A stretch of 64,000 nucleotides of DNA from Cyclospora cayetanensis (GCF_002999335.1 NW_020312041.1:1-64000), one strand, 5' to 3'; counted from the stretch's first letter, positions 41,308 to 53,367 are shown. Notes: a model not told the origin generated them from the sequence alone. Made by a program: numbers and translations.

Positions 41308-41582
41308 GATGATATAGATAGAGCAAAGTTGGGGATTCGTTGATGCAGGGATTCTCAAGAATACTGCTAGAGGTATTCCCTGAATATTTCTTTTAGTGTG
41401 CGCAAGATTTGCATTTCCCCTAAATGCCTTGATAATTTGGTTAAGGATGATATAGATAGAGCAAAGTTGGGGATTCGTTGATGCAAGGATTCTCAAGAAT
41501 ATTGCTAGAGGTATTCCCTGAATATTTCTTTTAGTGTGCGCAAGATTTGCATTTCCCCTAAATGCCTTGATAATTTGGTTAA
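41308..41582. repeat. 138-base tandem duplication, two copies
   Basis: The unit beginning gatgatatagatagagcaaa occurs at 41308 and again at 41446, a period of 138 bases, and the copies differ at only a couple of positions. Because 138 is divisible by three, the minus-strand frame stays open through both copies (about 112 codons), repeating a 46-residue unit that includes AHTKRNIQGIPLA. The near-identity points to a recent duplication. Nothing shows that the frame is expressed. Confidence 0.85.
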
Positions 41583-42568
41583 AAACTACACAACAGACAA
41601 CTGAAGTGTTCGACGAACAGTTGTATCCTAATAACGTCAAATATTGTATAGTGCATACATGTTTCTAGCTGGGCTACGAAGTTTGGAATCCAAGCCGAAC
41701 GTCTTTGAAAGCCATTCGCTATAGAGTGGCAATCCTGTAAAATTTTGTTGAATTCGGCCAAGCTGAGCCTATTTAGGTACACCGCAATCCTCTTAGTCAT
41801 TTTAAGCAATACGTGGGTGCCTAGTTTACACAAATTCATGTTTTCCGAACCTCGTGCAGGTCACCTCGGGCGGAACCAGCCACTACTCCACTTTGTGCAT
41901 GTCCGTGATTACGGTGGGTGCCACTGACCGTCCAAAAGCTCTGAGTACACCATAAATGATTATTCAATGTTTTCTTGCTTTCAGAAAAATATTTTTCGAG
42001 AGACTAATAAATGCTGGTGGTTTGGTTTGGCGAGGCCGTGCATGGTGAGGCAAACTGGCGCCAACTCTCCTATGAGCCATCATGCAGTGCTAGCAAGTTG
42101 AGGATTTTATGCCAGTAGTATGCCTGTAAGGCCAATGAAATTTGCAGTCACACACGCGTTCTTATCTCATATTCAGCTCTAAGCTGGTGTGCATTGTGGT
42201 GATAAGCGCATCTACGTTGAGGGCCCACAGGGATGTCTCCCGCGCCAAGGATGCGTTGCACTCAGTGCAAGCACACCACTCATGCCTACTGGTCGACTAT
42301 CCGTAGCTTCTGACGACATGTAGCCTATATGCTAGTCAGCGCAAAGGCCAGCTAGGCTGCTAATATTGCTAACAGCCATGGATCTACAAGAACATATTGT
42401 GAGCGTTTCCCTCCATATATGACCTCTTATTGATTCATAAAAACATCGGGGCAGCCAGAATTCACATTGCGTAGGCAGAAAGGAGTTGCCGAGACGCAGG
42501 CACTTCGCACTAAACGCCACTAGTTGGTCACACTCTATAGGCTGCGTTCAGGACCTGTGTACGCAAGT

Positions 42569-45447
42569 ATGGCCCTTTCTTCCAGGAATGCCACCACTGC
42601 AGTTACAAGAGATGGAGCCTCACAGAGAGGGGTCTTCAACTGCTCTGATACATTAATGAAGGGGCCAGTGCATTCAAGAAAGTCGGAACCATCTGTGCCA
42701 ATAATGCGTCAACGGAAGATGAAGGGTATTCCAGCTCTCCACTGGACAACTGTGCATTCTGCCTTTGGAAACCGAGATCGCAGTGAGAAAACGTCTTTTT
42801 CCGCTACATCCAGATCGATTGCCGCAACGTTCCATTTGCCTGGACGCCTAAAGATAAGTGGGATATCCCCTGGCCTTTTCGATCCCACCCTGAAAATTGA
42901 TCAGCTAGAGGCAGACGAGAGACGAAGGGATGTGCAGCAGCGGCGGAAACTTAGTGAGCCCGAACAGCACGCCTTTGAACTGCATACCGGTAGCTCAACA
43001 GTATTCGGCTCACTGCGTGAATGCCGCAATACCAGCATAGCTGCAGGCCTTAAACACGGCAATAGGCCTCTTTCAAGGTCTCAGCAGCCCTGGAAGAGAC
43101 AAGCATCTTTAACGGAACTACTACTCTCAGGCCCGACGTTTCGTGAGACGATAGGTCACAACCGAAAATCCTCCGAACACAGCAGTATGCTTAAGAAGAC
43201 CACCACTCAATATATATTTAAGAAGGAAGTGGCTGATAAACCGGTTCAGCTTCAGGGTTTTGCGGTGGCAGAAAAATCGCGGGTAGTCGCCCAGCGGACT
43301 GTCCAAGAGAGGGGGGAAGCGCAAAGCTTACAACCAGTCAAATTTGAAAAGCTTCAAAGCCAGCGTCAAACAATGCTGGGAGATTTGCACGAGAATGCTA
43401 CTGGGAAGGTAGGTCCCAGACACCCCATTGCTATCGACACGCTCCGCACATGGCAAAACCTTTTTGTGGTGATTCACTCATAAGCGTTAACCTTATAATT
43501 ATTCGGTGGACGAAACCAATATGCTGTTCCTTGCAGAGATGTGCGTCAGGAAATATCGGTGAGCTCCTGCAAGAGGAGCCAACAAAGGATTCTCCTCGCG
43601 AGTCTGCCAGTCCTGCGTTACCTGCTGTATCCACAACTCCTTCCTTGCGTCTAGCCAACTATTCTGCTCCTAATGCTACTAACAGCTTAACTCGGCATAC
43701 CCAAACAACTGAGACGGGGTGGCTTAATCTTTTAAGCTGTACTATTCAGAGAGTTGATGAGATTCAACGGAAACTGGTCGAGCTTGCCTTCCAGATCCCT
43801 GAATCTCCCCCCGTAGAATTGCGAAGGTCTGATGATCCGAAGACCCAACTCTGGCTTGAATGTGTTTTAATCGAGCTAGCTGAAGTGCTTAGAACTGGGC
43901 CTGCACAAGGCACAGCGAAAGGCACTGCTAGTCTATTGGTTTTCCTACAGGAGCAGCAGGGCCAGTTGCTTAGTGCCACGCGAATTTGGCAACTGCTCCA
44001 AGAAGTGCGGCATTTTTTGGAACAGGCGGCACAACATAAATTTGCTCAATGCTACGTACACTGCCAAGTCGAAGCACAAGAGTGCAGAAGAGATGCAAAA
44101 GCCTCAAAAGACTTTTGCTCGAAGGCACTGTGGCGCCGCCACAGACAACGACACTGTAGTCAGCATGAAGCCAAGTTGCGCTCGGAATCTTGTTGTTTTA
44201 ATGACAAAAGATCAAATGGATGCCAGTTTCACTGCCAAAGAGTAGCCAGTGCTGAGCATCGTAGGTTTGGTTACATCGACATACCGCCGAAAACAGTGAA
44301 GAAACATGTAACTAAGGAGTGTTCGAAGATTATTGGCCACATCCATGCAGATAAATCAGTAGGCTGAGATCTTCACATTGTTTTAGCTTCGCTCGTCCCC
44401 ATTGTTGAGGCTGTAGGCGAAATGTTCGCCTGCAATATGCTGGACAGCTTTCTTTGCTTGCATGTAGTATGACGATTGCTGATGTCATGAAAAACTCAGC
44501 TTAACGCTCAACCAGAAGAGCCCCCAAAACATTCTCGGACAAGGATACTTGATTCACTATGCATTTGCGCACCTGTACCCCAGGCTACTAAAAGCACGTT
44601 GGAGAACCGCTGGCTCAGTTTGCCCACAACTTCCAGTCCCGGAACGGGATTGTCAAACAAGGTCCCGATAACCTTACTAAAGGCCTCTACCTGGACAAGT
44701 CAAAACGATACGATTGGTCTATTTGAAGAAAAGCGATTTCCATCGCCTTGCTGTATCGAGTGTCTTGGGCGAGCTGAGCCTCAGATTCGAGTGAATGAAG
44801 CTATACCCAGTCACATGCTTGAGTGCATTTTCCGCGTTCAAGAAGCAGAGTCTCGAGCTGAGGCAACCCTGAAAAATGTGGGAGAATCGAAGAGGATGTC
44901 TTTTGATCATGAGCAGCGGGACAGAGATGCTTACGACCAAAACACGCATCAAAGGAAGCTAAGTTTTTTTCCAGTTTATGCCTATGGTACTGCGTCCAAA
45001 GAAATCCACAAGCGGGGGCTGAATGGGTCTAAAACTGGCACTGAAATGGAGAGCGCTATACGTGGAACGTCAAGGGGGCATTTACAGCCTACTCTGGAGG
45101 TTGCAATTGAAGAAAGGATCCTAGCTTTCCGGAACTCACGAAAACAGGTGTTGCTAATAGAGGAACCACTACTCCAGCAAGATTGCTTGCAAGAAGCATT
45201 ACTTAGGTTTGAACAGGAAGGAAAAAAATGTCGGTACATCGGTGATGAAGTGGGAGGAGTATGGACACTGCACGCCGCCATCGCGGGGCAGGTCATAAGT
45301 GACGAGGTAGAGCAGCTGGTCTTATTTATGGACACTGTAAGTAGTACGTTCGTTGGTCAGCTGCTTCACGCAGAAGCACTTCGTATGGCGAAGCGCACGG
45401 AGCTCATACCCTTCAGCGAACCTGATATCACTTGCGGCCCAAGTTAA
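42569..45447 (+). CDS. unrecognised three-exon protein, about 800-840 residues
   Basis: Exons 42569-43408, 43537-44358 and 44584-45447 join in phase 0; donors are gtaggt and gtaggc, and acceptors follow pyrimidine-rich tracts (ttccttgcag, cctgtaccccag). If a perfect gtaagt donor at 45337 is used instead of reading through, the third exon ends at 45336 and a short terminal exon follows. Read through, the product is 841 residues. I do not recognise it. Residues 1-280 are basic and Ser/Gln-rich, likely disordered, with a charged helix near QLEADERRRDVQQRRKL. Exon 2 holds a helical region (RVDEIQRKLVELAFQ, LLVFLQEQQGQLL, QLLQEVRHFLEQAA) followed by a Cys/His-rich tail that may be partly misread. 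Exon 3 ends with a helical, acidic segment (EEALL-type repeats, then DEVGGVWTLHAA). There is no signal peptide or membrane segment. It lies upstream of CFAP91 on the same strand, but that proves no link. Confidence 0.6.
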
Positions 45448-46710
45448 GACAGTGTGCCATTGTGAAGTTCCTCTGGCTAGAGTTGATTGTTTGCATGCAA
45501 ATTGGGTCAGTTGCTCCGAATGTGATGACTCCAAATAAAATCAGCTACATCGCACCATTCACCTCAGTTTTCAGATCACAGACTGAAGAACACATTTACT
45601 ACTTGTGAATAATACCTTGTTCGTTGGTATTGCACCGACCAAAGCCTTGCGCTGTGCGGCCACTGGCTTACTTCTAGTGTTTACTGTTCACTAATATAGA
45701 GCGAACACGTCAGCAGCACTATGAAAATAGCCGCCAACGAAGTGAAGGGTATGTTCACGCCATCGTTTACTGCACACTAATGTAGGAGGGGTAGGGATGC
45801 TCACTGCGAGATTGGCGAGCACAGCGATGCACTGAAGTCTTTAGTCAACAAGAGCCTGTTCGTCTGAGCCCGCAGCTCTGTTTCGCTTGCCGCCAATATG
45901 TGTATGAGGAATATGGCAGTGTCAGCAAACAACTTCCAGTGCTACAAAATCAAAGGGTAGAACAAGCTCGGCCGCTGCAACATTTTTTGTGCATGGAACA
46001 CAGAACTGGGGATTAGCATGAGAGCGACAAAACGCTGCATGTCTTTTTGTACGTATTGCTGGATGATCCATATAAATATACATCTATCTGCATTATCCAC
46101 GCAATGCGTGGTGATTTTCACTTCGGGAAGCATGACGCCCTGAACGGGAAGCCGCGTTACAAGCTACCTCGAAAAAAATCCCCGGATTGGCATCTTCGGC
46201 AGGTTCAAGTGGTAAACTCCAAATTTGAATGAGTATATTGGGCTTGGGAGGAGCCCAAATGGATCCAGTCTTGTAGACAAAAGGAAAGGCATCGAAGGGC
46301 TGCCGCACTGGGCTGTGGTGTGCTTGAAGCATGGAAGACATACAGCCTGCTGAAATGATAGATAAGATATAGAAGGAGAAATGGCTAAGATTAGTTTTCA
46401 AGTGTCATATTTGGCATATCAAAGTAGCCTACGCAGGAGAAGTAGTTAACTTAGAGACAGCAAAAAAAGATGCTTTCTGAGAGCTTTCTATGGCCCCCCA
46501 GAGGACCCAAATACAGGAATACTCTGATACACCCCGAATTGATCCTTCTCAGACATTCACCGAGGTTTTTTAATACTGTGTAGACATCATATTCCTCTTC
46601 AAGGAACATGTGTATGCATGCAGGCAAAGCAACCGTTCAATGTTGTACGCTGTGAGACTGAATTTCATCGTATTTGGAGCTCAAAGTGTCCTGAGGAGAG
46701 CGCATAGCCC
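45448..46710. other. intergenic stretch
   Basis: The 3' region of the preceding plus-strand gene includes an aataaa at about 45533. No other gene is supported. Frames at 46093-46401 (minus) and 46047-46232 (plus) overlap and lack motifs. An imperfect hairpin with ttgggct and agcccaa arms lies near 46238-46258. Confidence 0.45.
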
Positions 46711-47313
46711 CTATTTTTTCACTACGATTCCGACAACACAGCACACGAGGGTCTTAACTTTTCTTTTAGCTTCATAGTAATCCGGATGCAGTAGGAACCT
46801 GAAGTTGACCCATACATCTCGACCTCGGACTATACACCCAGTTGGATCACCTGTGCCCACACTTGAAGGTTGAGGCACAATGTCAGACAAAATCTTGAGC
46901 TGATATAGCTCCCTCCACAGCTGTGCAACTAAGCCAGTCGAGTTCTCCGAGGTTTTATCTCCCTTTAACCCCTTGGAGCGTGTGACTTTCAGGAGGACTT
47001 GCACTCGTTTCCAAAGGAACCTTTGGTCTTTCAGTTTGACGAGGATTGTTTTGTTTTTTTCCTGTATATTCCAAGTAAGCCGGAAACCTTGTTTTAACGC
47101 TTTGGTTTGTAACAGGAGCCGATATCCATCACAGGTGGGCAATAGCAGAAGCGAGAGCCTACTAGAACTCATCACCGCATCGTAGACTACCAAACAGATC
47201 TTTCCTACCACTAGAGGAATAGCAATAATAGCGCTTCTCTCAATCAAAGACAAAAGAAATGTTAGGGAGCAACATTGCTGCGAATATCTTCTTCCAAGCA
47301 CTGGTGCCGACAT
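46711..47313 (-). CDS. unrecognised 200-residue protein with N-terminal hydrophobic segments
   Basis: This is an uninterrupted minus-strand frame from an ATG at 47313 to a stop at 46711, long for this window's random frames. Residues 15-62 are hydrophobic in two runs (SLTFLLSLIERSAIIAIPLV and a second around SSRLSLLLLP), compatible with a signal anchor or membrane hairpin. The remainder is basic and mixed alpha/beta (TWNIQEKNKTILVKLKDQ, VQVLLKVTRSKG, VWVNFRFLLHPDYYEAKRK) and ends with a short hydrophobic run before KK. I recognise no family. The last part looks the most protein-like. A pyrimidine-rich acceptor could lie inside the frame, so the true gene may be spliced, with only the C-terminal part coding. 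Confidence 0.45.
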   Translation of the reverse strand: MSAPVLGRRYSQQCCSLTFLLSLIERSAIIAIPLVVGKICLVVYDAVMSSSRLSLLLLPTCDGYRLLLQTKALKQGFRLTWNIQEKNKTILVKLKDQRFLWKRVQVLLKVTRSKGLKGDKTSENSTGLVAQLWRELYQLKILSDIVPQPSSVGTGDPTGCIVRGRDVWVNFRFLLHPDYYEAKRKVKTLVCCVVGIVVKK

Positions 47314-48450
47314 AGTTTGTAGCTCCACCAGAAAGTCGGAGCACCAGGCCCAACTTCCTTTCGGGCATGCGTGCCTATTGACAAAGAGAAGAACTGAGAC
47401 ATGCCGGAGCTACTGCGAACCATCAGTAGCATCACTCATATAAGGACTAGCAGGAGCGACAAGTAATAAAGCCCTCGGTAGGCAACAAATTTCTTGATTC
47501 ATAGTGCTCGTAGAAAAGGGTTGTACCGTTCTGGCAGCGACGAATGATCGATCATAACATTTGACAGGCAAGCTTGCACCAATGAATCAAGTTAGAGCAT
47601 AGCCTAACTTCAAGCAGACCGCAGGGAATAGCTTTGACCATTAGGATCAGGGAACCGCTGGTGCATTGCAGACCGCTTGCGCGCCGTTGTACCGATTGAT
47701 TCACACTAGCGATGTGCCTCAGCACATCGCTTGCCTGAAACTAATCCGTCCGGTGCATGAACCAGTTTTTGTGTCCACTTCAAGGAGACTCGTTCTGACA
47801 ATAGGAAAGGCAAGTCCAAGTGACCTCGTTGCTAATGGACTATGCCTAGTATTCATAGAGATGATAGCTAACTACCATATTTGTGTCTGGATATTCGTTA
47901 ATCATCGAGCTTCAAGGCGGTGTAGAGAAGATAGCCAAGGAATACAGAAGTGCTTCGAAATGACTCTCCGGGTGAGTGTCCATCGTTGCCTGGAATATTC
48001 GCAAGGATTCGTCATGCCTGTGAGGCAACTAAAAACCCTACATTAGCCAAAGCAACTTAAATACCAGTAATCCACTCACCCTATCATGCATGCTGCCTTT
48101 GAATTCCGCTGGCAATAGTAATTGAATATAAAGGAAAATCTGAGAGAATTTGGGCATTCATGACACCATTCTTGTACTCCCAAAAGCTCCCACTACGGAT
48201 GCAAATTAACATATCTTCCTGGCCTTGAGTTCTCTGAAGCGCTCCCTATCAAGTTTCCGTGGGAAAATACATAAACTCACACTGCATACAGACAATATAT
48301 TGCTATTGAGTGGTTTCCAAAAGAGTCCGCTTCTTCCCCTGTCTTGACCCGACAAATTTTCTGACATTAGGGTAGAGGGCTAGCTGTGATGCGCGGAGTT
48401 GCACTCACAGAGCCCTCAAATTATTTATAACTACTTGCACATGGCACCCA

Positions 48451-48598
48451 GCGTAGACGCATACAACGTTGAGTCTTCATACATCAAGATAAGAGTACTC
48501 TGCAAGAAATAAAATATGCAAACAGACAAGTCAAATAATTAATATTCCCTTAATTCCTAGCTAAATAGAACTAGTGTCGTAGGAAGTTAGCCCGCTAC
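48451..48598. repeat. dispersed repeat A, copy 3
   Basis: It is the partner of 30155-30310, with the same order of landmarks and the shared end block gttagcccgctac. A gggtagagggctagct block just before it, near 48368, also has a counterpart upstream of copy 2 near 30090, so the repeat probably extends further left. Confidence 0.5.
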
Positions 48599-49724
48599 AG
48601 GATCGAACCTACCCAGATGCAAAAACCCTGCGCAGCATCAAGCCAAAAAACTCGGGCATATTCTAGCATGTATATAGGCCTCTGCCACACAAGACTGAAA
48701 ATGTGGCAAGCAGGGCGTCGAACTGCCTGCACGGGTGCAATCATCCACGGCTGTGAAATTCTGGCTTCTTAAAGGATTTTTCATAGGCCCTGCTCCTCTA
48801 ATTCTCGAAGCTTAGGGGCAAGAATTTTCTTTTATATGTAAAATCTATATCAAATACCTTCGTGTCAAGCTCTCAAACTAGTGACGAAAGTGTAAGCCCA
48901 CACTAATTCCATGAGTGTCCAGCCTCACAGAACTCTTCTACCGCAAAAAGTCACTCAGAGATGCAAGAAATTTTCTCTGACTCTCAAATGGAGAAAGGTA
49001 AGCGAGCTTCGATGGCATTTGGGTACCGTGATGCTGCACCGCCTCTACTGAAAGCTATCCTCAGCTTGAGTAACAAATTGCACTAAACACCCCTGGCTCA
49101 CGGTCAGGGCCTTTCTGTAGATGCTCTTAATGTGCACTGGTACGCAATGCAATTTACGCGCAATCTCTATGGTAACGACCGGATGGAAGTGCAGTTTCAT
49201 GCTAGTTTCGCTCCTCCTACTTCTCCCTAAGGAGCTAGGTTCTGGATGAGCTCACTTACTACATATGCCTTGTCGAATTCTTGCTTGAATGAGTACATGC
49301 TTTCATTCCTAAATAGGGCACCGCAGGATACTTTGAAAGCGTTGAAGCTCTCAATGCTGCTTGGCCTGTGCCGCACCTGCAGCCCCAGGCGCGCACGGTA
49401 TGAAATCCGGCTAAAATGTTATACCGTAACTAGGCCAAGATAGGCACAGATAGCTCTTAATGTGTGGATTCTTGTGATTTTGCGAAGTCAGGAGTTTTGA
49501 TAGCTCGCAGAATGCCATTTAGTACCCATTGCGTCACCTTTTGCCGAGTCCTCTCAGCAGTGACCAAACATTTGCAAGGAATGCTATGACAATATACTGA
49601 AAATCTTTGTATACTTCTGAGCTTGTTATAGATAGAAACACCATTTAAGTTTTAATGAACTATCAGGTGAATAGTCTGGCAGTACTGCAGTGTGCTGCGC
49701 GTCGACTACTTTCAATTGTTCCTG

Positions 49725-49751
49725 AGATAGAAGCTACCGCAGCTTCTATCT
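49725..49751. repeat. perfect 11-bp hairpin upstream of CFAP91
   Basis: The arms agatagaagct and agcttctatct pair over 11 bases around a five-base loop, accgc. It lies 67 bases before the CFAP91 start codon, in the likely promoter or 5' leader. A regulatory role is possible but not shown. Confidence 0.55.
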
Positions 49752-49817
49752 TGGCTCGATAGCGCATTTTGCTAGGCTGCCGCTGGTAACACTCTTTGGC
49801 TAATCTAGATATAAGCT

Positions 49818-52800
49818 ATGGCGTGCGTGGAAACTGGCAGCACCCGACAAGCAGGGCCCGTCAAAAGGCAAGACTTAGTCTACAGCACCAACGATGATAC
49901 CCTGCCTACTCAAAGAACCCCCGTAATATCTTTGCCGCACCACGTAGACAATGAGCATTCATGCTTGTTTGGTGCATTTAATGTTGGTCCTGCCCTAGAA
50001 GGCTGTCTACATGAGCATGCGGGAACAACGGCCTGCAGGGGAATTGATGCTATGAAACGGAATGCTTTTATCCGGACTAAAGCTGGCGTCAACGGAGCAG
50101 AACGGCTGCTCTTCTTTAGATACAAACCGCAGTCTAACAGCCATTGCCTTGGTGCTTTAGCTGCTCTCTATCAAAACGTTGATGAAGAAAAGGGGCGCAA
50201 CGCGACACTCAAGGAAACAGAGGAATGGAGCAAATGCGAGATGGAGAAGGGTAAGCCTTGATATTCTATAGTCAATCTGGTACTTGTCTGGAGAAGCGGC
50301 AGCCTGCTTTTTATGGCCATAGCCGAAATTCTGCTTCGCAGCTTCAATGCATAAGCTGCACGTTTGGGTGGGGCGCCGCTGATAAATGCAGACTCCCGCT
50401 GCCCGATTACCCAATCAGTCGCTTTACAATCGTTATACCGCGAGCAGGAAGCTCAGACAGACCCCTACTCCCCTGAATTTAATTGTAGTAGTGAGGAGAA
50501 GCCTTGCGAGCTCGCCATTTCGCAGCTCAGCTGGTTAAGGGGCCTTCCAGCCACAGCTAAGGAAATCCGAACCATCAAAGAATTGCATATGCAGCTCCAA
50601 CTGGATCAAGTGCTACCACCTCCCACCGACGAATTCTGCCTCGCCATTCGCACTACTTTGATGAATCAGCAGGAGTGCTTCAAGTGGGCACAGAGGGAAA
50701 GAGATATAAGCGAGATGCAGGCACGCCTCACTACATGGGCGGGAACAGCAGTTACAGTTCTACCTCATTTGCAGTGACGGACCTATACCGTCAGCTTAAG
50801 ACTAATTTGCTCTTCCCGCACTGTAACGACACTTCGTCTTTCATGTAAACGAGCGCCATTGTCGCATTGTTGTCTAGCACAGGAAAAACGCCTACAAGTC
50901 GTTAAAATTGCCCTTCATATGCGCGCCAGAAGTTTACAAGCCAAGAGTGAAGCAGCATACCGCCGTAGAAATAAGTTCCTCAAAGAACAAACGCACTACA
51001 GGCAGCTGCGTATTGAGTGTTCCCGGTTAAAGACACTACGCCGCTTTTGGAAGAGCCGAAATGAATTCATGCATGCTCTGGCAAAGCCGCAATGTGTTGC
51101 AAATAAGTTCAAGACCGGCATATCCTTCCTGGATCTTGGACCGCATGCCAATGATGGTCACTGCCTTCCAGACCTGTTCACCTCATTGTCGGCTGAGCAT
51201 TTGGCACATACACAGGCAAGACATTACCACGAACTCCTCACTTTCAGCTATTTAGTCAGGGGTAAACTTTTTTCGAAACGCAAGTACCTATCCTGGCATT
51301 CCATCCGTAGATCACGAGCATATCTTCGAGCACTCCTCTTTGAAAAACTACGTATCTACTCTCATTAACTAGCACGAGCATAGAATGTGGCATCCGCCAT
51401 GGAATGGACTTGACCCTTGTGTTATGAAGCATATTTCCTCAAATGATGCCGCTTGGTCTATGAGAATGGCAAAGAGGATATTTCGCTTTCTGCTGCACAC
51501 AGAGCCTTGTGGCGATGGGGATGGTGGAAACGAGACTTCGCAGAGACTACACTTCCACAGCTCAGAGCTCCATTTCTTCTCATCAGCCTGAGGTGGCATA
51601 TCCTAGAGGCCGCAAAAGCTTAATTTACTCCAAGGTAGTTAGTGTCCCTTAACGTCTTACGGGTTGCTTTGGAAATAATGTGGCAAGCAAATAGATTCTT
51701 GTGAAAAGCAAATCATCCGCAGGACAAATCCAAATGTACTAGTGTGCCGAATGCAGGGCGTGCAAAGGCAACACGGCAGCAACCTGCAGCAAGTTAATAT
51801 AGACCCTCAGATGCGTGACCCTTCTCATTATTGAGTCATGCACTCTGTGAAGCTCCTCATTACTAAGTCATGCATTCTGTACTGCTGCATCATAGGCGCT
51901 AAAACGCATGGCTGAGAAACTCCAAAGAGAAGTGGCAACTGAATTACTCAGTGCGGCGCCACAGCAGCTACAGATTGACCTTGCAGTCGCTCACCCAGCG
52001 TCCTCAGCCTCAGAAGGGGGGTCAGTTGCTACACGGAGGCTCATGAAACGAAATATAAGAACGCGACCTGAGACACCTCGAGTGGCTGAGGTAAGCCTAT
52101 ACACAAGAAAACCATCAGTAAAGCTCCTCGCCCAAAAACGCGCGGCATAGTACCCTGCCAAAAGCACAATTTCTCAATAGTGAGGTCACACTTGGACGCC
52201 TTTCGCCATTTTCATTCAAACCCACTAAAGCGATAAACTCTTGAATTCAGGAGCTCGTGCTTGTGAGCCAGAAGCCCTCAGGTACCAGTAGAAGAGGAAA
52301 AAGACGACATGGCGGTACTGTTGCTGCAGCAGCTGCTGCGCGGAGCTACTCGGTCCCATTTGATGATGAAGGGCAAAGAAAAGAGCCTTGACCTTGTAAC
52401 AATGCTGCGTGCAGCTGAGCAGCTGCGTGATGTCCATCCATCCCGACAACAAAGCGCCCTGGATCAACAGATCGCCTATGAGGCGACAGAGGCCCTTATG
52501 GCCTCCGCACAAGGCGCTGCTATCGCAGAAGTGGGCTGATTACAATAGCTTGCCTTTGCTGCTAAGAAAGCGTTTAGAATTTACTTTAAAAGTAACCTAC
52601 TGGTACCCTCCTAGCTAGTATCTGTCTAATGCAGGTTTTAGACGAACTAGCCAAAGAACAGAGGCGCATGGAAGAGGTGCAGCGAGTTTCCGAGCTGGTT
52701 AGTTTGGCTGTGAGGGAAAGAAGACTGCGCGAGGCGCAAGAATCTGGCACGAGACAAGCGGAGGAAATGCTTCGTGAAAGGCAAAACATAGTATTTCGCA

Positions 52801-53367
52801 AAGCAATTTCGATACACAACCAGACTGTAGACTCCTATCTACAGGCAATTTTTGAGAAAGCCGGAGCGGCAAACGCACTGGAGGAAGTAAGAAGCATGTG
52901 GATGTAGCTATATACACAGGCAGTCGTCTAGCAATCAAACCCAGATGCAAGGTACAGTACTGTCTTTCGGAGGTTATTGAGAGTCCCACGCTGAGAATAT
53001 CAATAGTATTTCCTGGGTGCGAGTGTTTTTGGCGCTTCGCTGTTTTCAGGCACTGGTGGAGGTATGTACAAATTCTGCTTATCTCGCCGAAACAGTTGAT
53101 GAACTTCAAGAATACACTGAGAAGGCTGATGCTATTGTTGAGGGTCTTGTGAGGGGATTTCTTATGCCACGGCTTGCAAACCAGTGCCGACTTAGGGAAG
53201 TGCAGCTTGAAGCTCACAAGCACCGGGTGGCATCTCGCGCTGCAGTAGAAGAGATTGCTACGAGGGCCTTGTGCTGCCTACCGAATCAACTTCACAATGT
53301 ACCAGTTGGTGGCTCCACTGAGCTGCAGCCGTCCGGCGACTCCCACTATAACCAGGACAACTCCTGA
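49818..53367 (+). CDS. CFAP91: cilia- and flagella-associated protein 91 (MAATS1/FAP91)
   Basis: Exons: 49818-50250, about 50356-50720, 50883-51215, 51896-52090, 52282-52530, 52635-52886, 53050-53367; about 714 residues (human 767). The family is clear from EAQTDPYSPE, then LSWLRGLPATAKEI (human LTWGRGLPAGQAEV), MAVLLLQQLLRG then MMKGKEKSLDL (human MAVIYLQKLLRG, MFEGKEKRLEL), ERRLREAQESGTRQ, and the SYLQAIFE and FLMP segments near the C-terminus. CFAP91 belongs to the calmodulin- and spoke-associated complex at the base of radial spokes in motile axonemes, so its presence implies a flagellated stage. Most of the protein is predicted coiled coil. Two introns (50721-50882 and 51216-51895) need GC donors: homology continues without a gap across them and the phase fits, while no GT donor does. 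The acceptor of exon 2 could also be 50392 or 50419. The N-terminal 144 residues are weakly conserved apart from a GAERLLFFRYKP segment. Confidence 0.9.

Larger units (their letters stand above)
39371..42568. other. stretch with repeats and no supported gene
   Basis: The left part may contain the 3' end and LTR of the retroelement. A repeat-C copy lies at 40834-40895, a small hairpin at 41175-41193, and the 138-base tandem duplication at 41308-41582. The minus-strand frame at 41839-41579 (KMTKRIAVYLNRLS onward) is open and runs towards the duplication but has no recognisable domain. Confidence 0.45.
47314..49817. other. intergenic stretch with a dispersed repeat
   Basis: No gene is supported. 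A frame of 126 codons at 47666-48046 lacks motifs. Repeat A occupies about 48451-48598, and a strong hairpin lies at 49725-49751, 67 bases before the CFAP91 start. The rest holds the promoter side of CFAP91. Confidence 0.45.

Noticed and set aside
51216..51368. The CFAP91 exon 3 frame continuing to a stop at 51368.
   Set aside because: The extra residues do not resemble the family, while splicing at 51215 restores the alignment.
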